A stretch of DNA of 64,000 bases from Prolixibacteraceae bacterium (lineage in GTDB: Bacteria; Bacteroidota; Bacteroidia; Bacteroidales; Prolixibacteraceae), in NCBI GenBank assembly GCA_028377305.1, contig JAONJW010000003.1, positions 1 through 64,000 of the forward strand, given 5' to 3'. The position numbers were made by a program, and so were the translations under genes. Shown piece by piece: positions 10,431-18,915 of this stretch. Every line of letters begins with the position of its first letter. The stretch's first letter is position 1. Below the pieces are notes generated by a model. That model was not told the origin of the DNA. It worked only from the letters and a program-made list of their open reading frames with translations, and made no database searches.

Positions 10431-10518
10431 GATTACATATGATTTAAATGAGAAATGCCACAAATATAAACGTAATATTTGTGGCATTTGGTATATATGC
10501 AATGATCTAATCACTTAT

Positions 10519-10710
10519 TTAGAAGTCGTTTTCCGATGGAATAATTATTGCCATTATAATGTAGAGCACCGGAACTATTGGTATAAAGAAACTTAAAATG
10601 ATAGTAGCAACTCTTACAGCCACAGGATCGATTTCAGGATTAATATACTCTGCTACACCACCGCATACACCGGCGATAACCTTATTATTTGATCGTTTAA
10701 GTTTTTTCAT
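10519..10710 (-). CDS. Small PspC domain protein
   Basis: KKLKRSNNKVIAGVCGGVAEYINPEIDPVAVRVATIILSFF, PspC signature. Confidence 0.92.
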   Translation of the reverse strand: MKKLKRSNNKVIAGVCGGVAEYINPEIDPVAVRVATIILSFFIPIVPVLYIIMAIIIPSENDF

Positions 10711-10722
10711 AATTTATATCTA

Positions 10723-11229
10723 TTATAGACCAATGTCTTTCATTGCCATATCTTTAAGATAATCAAGCTCAAGATTTCCAAAGTCGCCATAGTAAGAAAC
10801 TAGAAATGATCCTTGGTTTTCTTTTTCTGGACTTACCAGAATATGAAACTCTTTAATCTTAGATTTATCATTGATAACCCAAGAATGGAAAGAGACATCA
10901 TTGCGGTCAATATTCATTTCACTAACAATATCGTAAATGTTGAAAGGTTTCTTATTAAAAGCCTTACAAACAAATTTCTCAAAAGAAGGTTTCAAATCAC
11001 TCTTTGAGACATCATAATGAATAAAGCGCACTTCATCTATGTGATTAACAATCTCTGCTTGTTGTGCTCCTAGTTCTGTCGAAGACATATTGATAAATGG
11101 TCTTGACATTTCCATGTATGTCGCTGCATCGCTTGACTCTATCGCATCATAAATATCGTCTGACTTCGACTGTGCCATTGCAACACATGAAAAAAGAAGT
11201 ATGATTAGTGAGAGGAATGTATTCTTCAT
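10723..11229 (-). CDS. Small secreted protein, possibly DUF4252-like
   Basis: Signal peptide MKNTFLSLIILLFSCVAMAQ; domain call is from memory of the family pattern only. Confidence 0.6.
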   Translation of the reverse strand: MKNTFLSLIILLFSCVAMAQSKSDDIYDAIESSDAATYMEMSRPFINMSSTELGAQQAEIVNHIDEVRFIHYDVSKSDLKPSFEKFVCKAFNKKPFNIYDIVSEMNIDRNDVSFHSWVINDKSKIKEFHILVSPEKENQGSFLVSYYGDFGNLELDYLKDMAMKDIGL

Positions 11230-11351
11230 GCTATTATTAAATGTTTGATTGATATATTGTTTCTGTAAAAATAGAAAACAATATGATTAATTTATAATAG
11301 CACTGCTAATGAAATGCGTTTTATTCTTTTCAATAGGTTGTTTAGCTGTAT

Positions 11352-12803
11352 CTACTCACTTACTTTTTTTAATCCTTTGGGAAGTTGTTTCCAAAAATGA
11401 TCAGTCATTTCGTAATCCCAAGTGTTATCCAAATTCTTTACATCATCTAAAATGTTTGATATAGACTTGTCGAGAAATATAGTTCGACCAGTAGGAACCT
11501 TAAGTTGCATATTTAATCCCACCACTTTAGGCACTCCTTCATATAGGTGAACTGGTAGGTAAAGTGTGTCTCCTTCTAATTTATAGTATTTTGAGCCATC
11601 TGTAAGTTTACCTTTGGATAGTGAGGCTTTTAGCTTTAATTGATAGTTATTACTACTACTTTTTTTAATGTTAAGTTTAGTAATGTTAATCAACTCTTTA
11701 TCTGTAATTGACTCTTCTGCAGTGATCCATAATGTGTCATTTTGATGCTTCAATGGATAATAAAATGTACAGTTATAATTCGAATTAGACGCCGAATTAT
11801 TGTTCATTTTAATCCAAGAGCCATTTGGGATTTTGTCAAAATCAATGTTGTGAATATAGTATTTAGCCACTTTAACTGTATTCATAATACAACCCACCCA
11901 AAGGATTAATAAAAATATGCCAACCCACCTTTTGGTTCTTAGATCCCACTTAATGCTTTTTAATTTAAAGATTAGTATAACAATGAGTGGTATAACAAAT
12001 AGTCCACTGACTATCAATGAATCTAGCATACTAAGTTCAAATGTATCTATTGAGAACATGTTACCATGAAAGCTCGTGATATGTCCAAAGGTTGCAGTAA
12101 GAAGGAGAACTAGAGGCAATATCAATATAATCACGAGTAGTACAACGAAAAATGGAAGTAATAGAGGCAACAAAAGTAGTCCCAAAAGCCATTTCAAGCA
12201 TCCACCACCACTGCTTCGAAACATCATCTCTTCGTCTATCTCTTGAGAATGTTTCTGAATATTATCTACTGTCGGAGCAATTCCCCGCATTTGCATATAG
12301 TTTACTCTAGTTCGTGCTTTTGGGATAATAATCCATAATACAATATACAACCCAATTCCTAGCCCTCCTACAAAACAGGATAGGATTAGTAGTAGACGAA
12401 GAAAAGCGATATTTATATTTGCATAAACTGACAAACCTGATAAGACACCACCAATTACACCTTTTTGGGGAAATCGAAATAGTTTTCTGCTAGGTCCTTG
12501 AGGAGCAAATTTATCTTGTTTTTGCTCATCCTCTTCATCATCTTGATCAAATAATGAAGGGTCGCCCAATTGCTTTATAACCCTGCTTGCGGTATCAATA
12601 TTGATTGAGCTATCATCTTTAATTCTCTCTTCAATAAATAGTTCCGCAATACGACCTTCAATATCTTTGATGATCTCAACACCACCTTCTTGCCCATTAA
12701 AGTGACTGTTGAGCTTCTGAAGATAGTTGTTCATTACCTCGTACGCATCCTCATCAATGTGGAATGTGGTACCTGCGATATTAATAAAAACGGTCTTTTT
12801 CAT
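11352..12803 (-). CDS. PspC domain-containing multi-TM protein
   Basis: RKLFRFPQKGVIGGVLSGLSVYANINIAFLRLLLILSCFVGGLGIGLYIVLWIIIP. Confidence 0.9.
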   Translation of the reverse strand: MKKTVFINIAGTTFHIDEDAYEVMNNYLQKLNSHFNGQEGGVEIIKDIEGRIAELFIEERIKDDSSINIDTASRVIKQLGDPSLFDQDDEEDEQKQDKFAPQGPSRKLFRFPQKGVIGGVLSGLSVYANINIAFLRLLLILSCFVGGLGIGLYIVLWIIIPKARTRVNYMQMRGIAPTVDNIQKHSQEIDEEMMFRSSGGGCLKWLLGLLLLPLLLPFFVVLLVIILILPLVLLLTATFGHITSFHGNMFSIDTFELSMLDSLIVSGLFVIPLIVILIFKLKSIKWDLRTKRWVGIFLLILWVGCIMNTVKVAKYYIHNIDFDKIPNGSWIKMNNNSASNSNYNCTFYYPLKHQNDTLWITAEESITDKELINITKLNIKKSSSNNYQLKLKASLSKGKLTDGSKYYKLEGDTLYLPVHLYEGVPKVVGLNMQLKVPTGRTIFLDKSISNILDDVKNLDNTWDYEMTDHFWKQLPKGLKKVSE

Positions 12804-12817
12804 ATCAATATTTAAGA

Positions 12818-13144
12818 TTATAGTTGTTTGATATTATTTACTGTACTAGACAGTTCGGTCCATGATTCTTCAAGTCCTTCTAAAAATTGACTGCCATCTG
12901 CAGTAAGAGAGTAATACTTGCGAGGCGGTCCTTGTTGAGATTCTTGCCATTGATATTCAAGAAGTCCTGCATTTTTCAATCTTGTTAGCAAAGGATATAA
13001 TGTCCCTTCCACAATAATCAACTTGGCATTCTTAAGCTCTTGGATTAATTCCGAAGCATATAATGGCCTCTTAGATAAAAGTAGAAGTACACAATACTCT
13101 AGTATTCCTTTACGCATTTGTGCTTTCGTATTGTCTAACTTCAT
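12818..13144 (-). CDS. PadR family transcriptional regulator
   Basis: MRKGILEYCVLLLLSKRPLYASELIQELKNAKLIIVEGTLYPLLTRLKNAGLLEYQWQESQQGPPRKYYSLTADG. Confidence 0.95.
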   Translation of the reverse strand: MKLDNTKAQMRKGILEYCVLLLLSKRPLYASELIQELKNAKLIIVEGTLYPLLTRLKNAGLLEYQWQESQQGPPRKYYSLTADGSQFLEGLEESWTELSSTVNNIKQL

Positions 13145-13197
13145 AACTATTAAGATTGGTGATTGTCATCTTTGATATTACAAAGGTTATAAAAAAT

Positions 13198-13246
13198 ATA
13201 GTACTATGCAATACATAGTACTATTGATCTGTATAGTATTATACAG
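13198..13246. promoter_or_regulatory. Candidate PadR autoregulatory operators (two adjacent dyads)
   Basis: atagtactatg-caata-catagtactat (11-bp perfect arms, 13198-13224) followed by ctgtata-gtat-tatacag (13229-13246), 55-100 nt upstream of padR. Confidence 0.6.
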
Positions 13247-13648
13247 ATTGATTCGGATGAATGGGCATTAATTAATCTATGTTAAAATAGATTAACTTAG
13301 TTTGTATGGCCACCAATGATAACAATCCGACCAAGGTTGACATCTGTTGAAAAGGTGAGGGGTATACAAAATAAGACCTTTTGGGCATGTACGTTCAGAT
13401 ATAAAGGGGGCGATAAATACACCGATATCAGAAGAGAGGTGTCGTAAGAAATTGCCAGGGGAGAGAACTTTGGGTTATTGGAATATACGATGTGTTACTA
13501 AAGTCCCTTTCATTATTGGGAAAGGAGATAAGGGATACTCAAAAAAATGTACGATGGTATGAAGAGAATAAAAAGGGTATTGTGTTACTGCGAGACGACC
13601 CTTAATTTTAAACCAAGATTGGGGTCCTTACATGTTGTTTACAAAAAA

Positions 13649-13686
13649 TTAAAGCCCCATTCGGTGGATCACCGATGGGGCTTTAA
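13649..13686 (-). terminator. Rho-independent terminator of typA
   Basis: Minus strand ttaaagccccatcggtg..caccgaatggggctttaattttttg; stem with U-run. Confidence 0.8.
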
Positions 13687-13720
13687 TATATATGATAAAA
13701 AAACTACAAGCTAATGGAGA

Positions 13721-15526
13721 TTATCCAATTTGTTTTGAAGCTCTTTTTCTTTCGTTCTCATCCAAAATAATCTTACGAATACGGATAGACTCAGGAGTCA
13801 CCTCTACGTACTCATCTTTTTGGATATACTCTAATGCTTCTTCCAAGCTAAAGCGAATAGGAGGAGCAAGTTTTACTTTATCATCAGTACCAGAAGAACG
13901 TACGTTAGATTGTTTCTTACTTTTGGTTACGTTCAAAACAATATCATCTGCTCTACTACTTTCACCTACAACTTGACCTACATAGATATTCTCTTGAGGG
14001 TCTACAAAGTAGTTACCTCTATCTTGAAGTTTGTTAAGTGCATACGCAAAAGTTGTACCTGTCTCCATTGCAATCAATGAACCATTTGTACGTGTTGGAA
14101 TAGCACCTTTGTATGGTTCGTAAGCTACAAAACGGTGTGACATAACTGCCTCACCTTGGGTTGCAGTAAGCATATTTGTACGAAGACCAATGATACCACG
14201 TGATGGAATACGGAACTCTAAATGAATTCTATCTTCCTTACGCTCCATATTCAACATTTCTCCTTTACGGCGAGATACAAGATCGACTGCAGTTGAAGAA
14301 AGTTCTTCTGGAAGGTCAATACTTAACTCTTCAATTGGCTCGTGCTTCACTCCATCAATCTCTTTGATTAATACCTGAGGCTGTCCTACCTGAAGTTCGT
14401 ATCCTTCACGACGCATTGTTTCGATTAGTACTGACAAATGTAGTACACCACGACCATATACATTCCATGCATCCGCAGAGGCTGTTGGCTCTACTCTTAG
14501 TGCAAGGTTTTTCTCTAGCTCTGCTTTCAGACGATCACTGATGTGTCTACTTGTAACATATTTACCCTCTTTCCCGAAGAATGGAGAGTTGTTAATAGTA
14601 AACAACATACTCATTGTTGGTTCGTCAACAGCAATAGGCTTTAATGGTTCTGGATTTTCGAAATCACAGATTGTATCTCCAATGTCGAAACCGTTAATAC
14701 CAACGATAGAACAGATGTCACCATTGCTAACAGATTCTACTTTCTCTTTACCTAAACCAGAGAAGGTGTAGATCTCTTTAATTTTAGTTCTTTTGATAGA
14801 ACCATCACGTTTTGCAAGAGATACATTCATTCCCTCTTTCAACTCTCCTCTATTAATACGACCAATCGCAATACGACCAACATAGTTAGAGAAGTCAAGT
14901 GATGTGATCAACATCTGTGGAGTTCCAGGATTCTCGATAGGAGCTGGAATGTTTTCAACAATCGAATCAAGTAATGCAGTGATGTTGTCTGTAGGATTAT
15001 TCCAATCCGTACTCATCCATCCTTGTTTTGCAGAACCATAAATTGTTGGGAATTCAAGCTGCTCTTCTGTAGCTCCAAGGCTAAACATTAGATCGAATAC
15101 CTGCTCTTGAACTTCCTCAGGACGACAGTTTGGTTTGTCTACCTTATTTACAACAACGATAGGCTTCAAACCTAAATTGATTGCTTTCTCTAGTACGAAA
15201 CGTGTTTGAGGCATCGTTCCTTCAAATGCATCTACCAACAATAGTACACCGTCAGCCATATTCAATACACGCTCTACTTCACCACCAAAGTCCGAGTGAC
15301 CAGGAGTATCGATAATGTTGATTTTAGTGTCGTTATATTGAACCGATACGTTCTTCGATAGAATAGTAATTCCTCTCTCTCTCTCTAGATCGTTGTTATC
15401 AAGAATAAGGTCTTTTGTTTCCTGATTTTTTCTAAGAACATTCGCTTGCAGAATCATCTTATCCACCAAGGTTGTCTTACCGTGGTCAACGTGAGCGATG
15501 ATCGCAATATTTCTAATATTTTGCAT
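13721..15526 (-). CDS. typA: Translational GTPase TypA/BipA
   Basis: MQNIRNIAIIAHVDHGKTTLVDKMILQ, DLERERGITI, full-length BipA. Confidence 0.97.
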   Translation of the reverse strand: MQNIRNIAIIAHVDHGKTTLVDKMILQANVLRKNQETKDLILDNNDLERERGITILSKNVSVQYNDTKINIIDTPGHSDFGGEVERVLNMADGVLLLVDAFEGTMPQTRFVLEKAINLGLKPIVVVNKVDKPNCRPEEVQEQVFDLMFSLGATEEQLEFPTIYGSAKQGWMSTDWNNPTDNITALLDSIVENIPAPIENPGTPQMLITSLDFSNYVGRIAIGRINRGELKEGMNVSLAKRDGSIKRTKIKEIYTFSGLGKEKVESVSNGDICSIVGINGFDIGDTICDFENPEPLKPIAVDEPTMSMLFTINNSPFFGKEGKYVTSRHISDRLKAELEKNLALRVEPTASADAWNVYGRGVLHLSVLIETMRREGYELQVGQPQVLIKEIDGVKHEPIEELSIDLPEELSSTAVDLVSRRKGEMLNMERKEDRIHLEFRIPSRGIIGLRTNMLTATQGEAVMSHRFVAYEPYKGAIPTRTNGSLIAMETGTTFAYALNKLQDRGNYFVDPQENIYVGQVVGESSRADDIVLNVTKSKKQSNVRSSGTDDKVKLAPPIRFSLEEALEYIQKDEYVEVTPESIRIRKIILDENERKRASKQIG

Positions 15527-15729
15527 GATTTCAAATTTAGAGCGCAAAAATACATATAAATATCACGCAATAAACATATTTCCTTGTTAAAAATCATAGA
15601 TCTTTGATTATTAACGTTCTGTTCATGTTCAATAAAGAAATGAAAACATATTTTGTCGTTACATGAGGCTATTTGTACAATCAATGGAAATTATTAAGGA
15701 GGCATTCTTTATAATTCCAATCCCGATTT

Positions 15730-17607
15730 TTAGAACCCGTGACTATAGAAAACAAGTTCGGCATCTGTGAAAGTTTGCATCTTATCTCTGACTTGTTTGT
15801 TCATAGGAATAGTTTCTGTAATGTGCTTTTTGTATGAATATAGTTGCTCATTTTTATGATGTTTATCTGACTCTAGTACATACTGTTTCCCGATGGTATA
15901 ACATCTACCTTCTGGAGTAGTGCTATAGGCAAACTCTCTTTTTGTCTTATTCAGATCATATCCCAATGTCGTGTTGGTGTAGTTAACCTTTAGATGACCT
16001 AATAACGTAGGATACACATCGAGCTGAGATGCGATGTCTTTACAAGCTTGGGGTTGTATCTCTCCCGAAGGATCCCAAATTATAAAAGGGATATGAAATC
16101 GATCCATCTTGTCAGATGATTTGTTCCATATTACACCATGGTCGGCTACAAATGCAAAGATGGTGTTTTGAAACCAAGGTTGCTCAGAAGCTTGGTCAAT
16201 AAGTTGGCTAATGGACCAATCAGCATAAGAGACTACCTGTTGATCTTTATCGCCTTTCTTGACTTTGTAGTAGTCTGGGACCAGCTTAGGTTCGTGGTCA
16301 CTAATGGTTATGAATGTGGCAAAAAAAGGAGATTTATTCTTGTTATATATTTTGTTGATATGATCAACTCCAAATCGAAATAGGTAGTCATCGGGCACTC
16401 CCCAAACAGAGTTAATTCGTGCCTTTGTCTCGTAATTCTTTTCAGAGTAAACTTCATTGTATGTATTAGACAAAGCAAAACCACGCATGTTGTCAAATTC
16501 TTCATTGTGAGGAATGAAGAAAAGGTTGTAATAACCTTGCTTACTCAATGCATTGGGTAGCCCATCAAATTTAGGGTCGACACTATTTTTTAATTGATTC
16601 AGATTAAAAAGAGATGGGGCACTGCCTAAAATCCCCGCCACACCATAATGGGTCATAGGTCCCACACTATACATGTTATCATACACTTCAGAAACGGTCG
16701 ACAAGCTGTCAAGAAATGGAGTTAGTTCAAGTTTGGAACCAAATCTCCCCATCTTTTGGCAGGACATGCTTTCCATAATCACTAGCACCAAATTCTTCTT
16801 CGCTTTGTCATCAGTATGAAAAGTGGTAGGTCTGCCCATATCAGGATGGTTTTGTTTTATAATCCGTTTTGCTATTCTCTTGCGACACATCTTAACCTTG
16901 TGTTTCTTTTTATAGAACTTGAATGTCTTGATGATGCTGAAAGTAGGGTCTACAGCAACATGTCCAAGAAACGAGTCGTTGCAGAAATTACAATAGTATA
17001 GCGTTAATGGATGTCGTTTCTTTAGGTGCCCTCGAATACCGGTAAATAATCCCAACGTGACGATTATAACCATAATGATAGTCTTAATCGCTCCATAAGT
17101 TATTGGATTGAACTCATAGGCATAAACCTTTTTTAAGAGAAGATAAAATATCACCATAGCAATCAAAGATGCAATTAGATATATGCAATATGTAGGTGTG
17201 TATACCAACATCAAAAGAGAGGTGGCAGATGGATCAATTGCATCAAATATCTGTGCAGATAAGGGGAATCTAAAATGTAGAAAATAAGGAATATTCCCGA
17301 TGTGCAATATGATCGATATCCCAATCATCACATAGTAGTAGAAGAATAAAATACGATTTAAAATATCACTCTTCTTCCTAAACAGATATTGAACAAGATA
17401 ACATAGAAGTGGAAGAATAGATAAGATCGAAATATACCATACGCTAAATCGGAGGTGTGTAACGAAAGACATTAACACATCCCATAGGGATGATGTTTCT
17501 GCAGTTAGATGATAAAAGTGGAGGTAGAAAACCCCATCTAAAATAAAGGATACAATGACTCCAAGTATGAATACATACAAGCCATTTAATTGAATGCTTT
17601 TTCTCAT
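15730..17607 (-). CDS. LTA synthase family protein (membrane sulfatase/phosphoglycerol transferase)
   Basis: N-terminal TM helices, NLVLVIMESMSCQKMGRFGSKLELTPFLDSLS, FATFITISDHEP, FAFVADHGV. Confidence 0.88.
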   Translation of the reverse strand: MRKSIQLNGLYVFILGVIVSFILDGVFYLHFYHLTAETSSLWDVLMSFVTHLRFSVWYISILSILPLLCYLVQYLFRKKSDILNRILFFYYYVMIGISIILHIGNIPYFLHFRFPLSAQIFDAIDPSATSLLMLVYTPTYCIYLIASLIAMVIFYLLLKKVYAYEFNPITYGAIKTIIMVIIVTLGLFTGIRGHLKKRHPLTLYYCNFCNDSFLGHVAVDPTFSIIKTFKFYKKKHKVKMCRKRIAKRIIKQNHPDMGRPTTFHTDDKAKKNLVLVIMESMSCQKMGRFGSKLELTPFLDSLSTVSEVYDNMYSVGPMTHYGVAGILGSAPSLFNLNQLKNSVDPKFDGLPNALSKQGYYNLFFIPHNEEFDNMRGFALSNTYNEVYSEKNYETKARINSVWGVPDDYLFRFGVDHINKIYNKNKSPFFATFITISDHEPKLVPDYYKVKKGDKDQQVVSYADWSISQLIDQASEQPWFQNTIFAFVADHGVIWNKSSDKMDRFHIPFIIWDPSGEIQPQACKDIASQLDVYPTLLGHLKVNYTNTTLGYDLNKTKREFAYSTTPEGRCYTIGKQYVLESDKHHKNEQLYSYKKHITETIPMNKQVRDKMQTFTDAELVFYSHGF

Positions 17608-18002
17608 TAAGTTATTTATAGTGTGTATTATGTAAAGTTAAATAAAGAATATATTTATTCAAATTTATAAGGGTGCTCCTTCAATTATTATTCAGTGAAA
17701 TACCACAGAGAGATCTGTCAATCGAAAGATGTTTTTGACTTGACTAGAGTTTGTATTTGTGGTATAATAAATACACTAAGAGTGCAAGGAAGGGTCGAAT
17801 AAACGCATGAGACATCTATAGGTTCTTATCTAGTTCTTCTTCTTTTCTTTATAAACAACTTTATATTAGCTCGTTGCCTGCTTGATTTGTTGTGGGGGTA
17901 ATATTCTAAAGAATGATTACTTATATAGTCTACCACGGATTCAAATAACCTTCATAATTCTTTGATAAGTGATTGCTAGGGGGTCTCTTCGTCTTTTATC
18001 TG

Positions 18003-18086
18003 TGGTATGTCCATGCTCCCTCCATGGTTTAACCATCAATTTCGGGGTATCGATGGTTAAACCATGGAGGGAGCATGGACATACCA
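18003..18086. repeat. Perfect 35-bp inverted repeat with 14-nt loop
   Basis: Left arm 18003-18037 tggtatgtccatgctccctccatggtttaaccatc; right arm 18052-18086 is its exact reverse complement. Confidence 0.97.
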
Positions 18087-18915
18087 TGGACAAAGTCCTG
18101 AGGAAACACTTGTTAGAGTATAAGCAAATAGCTAGGGGGAGGGGGATAAATGGGTAGTGTAAATTTTACACCGTCGATAAATGGAATTGAGGTCTGATTT
18201 GATTTATTTGGTGATGGTGTATTGGGCTCTTGATTGATGTTTATTTTTACGTTTAACTAAAACTTGTCTTTTCTTTGTGTTTGTCGTGGTATTAGATGTG
18301 TTTGAAGAAGGAATGTTCAGGTGTTAAGGTTAATAAGAACTGTTTTTAAACATTAGGTTTTGATTATAGTGAAAGTGTAAAGAAAAATAGTGTATGTTAC
18401 AAATAGCGACTGTATTGTAGTAATGTGTAAGTGATTTTTTAAATAAAAAGTGTAAATGTAAGTGAATTGATTCTTTAACTTTTATGTTTTTTATACAATG
18501 AGTTAATTTATTGTGTGTAATTATCTCTTATTTCACTGTGCAACATGGTGTTGGGTGATAATAGTCATCTTGGTGTTGTTAAGAAAATGTTAACTTGCTC
18601 GTCCTTATCTAAAAAAATAGATAGGATATTTACCTAGGCCAATAAGAGGAATTATCTGTTTGATTTCAAGTTTATTAATTATTTTCCATTAAAAATATTT
18701 TTTGGATAGTTAATATTAATTTAATCAAAGGCATTAAAATTAAGGCTTATTTTGCTGCCGAAATACGAAACAATATATCTGTTTTAATGAATTTTAATAC
18801 AGATATATATTGAGAGAGAATTATGAGACAAGTCTATACAAAGATGTGTTTCTAAAGAGAATGAAATCAAGCTTATGAGAGCTGACTAATATTTAAAACC
18901 CTTTAAATCTTGACG

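Noticed and set aside
17975-18139. 9-bp direct repeat gctaggggg (17975-17983 and 18131-18139) flanking the palindrome as a possible target-site duplication
   Set aside because: No terminal inverted repeats adjacent to the copies; could be chance. Would need empty-site comparison.
17969-18157. 62-aa + ORF across the palindrome
   Set aside because: Its sequence is produced by reading through the 35-bp inverted repeat; no protein-like character or conserved motif.
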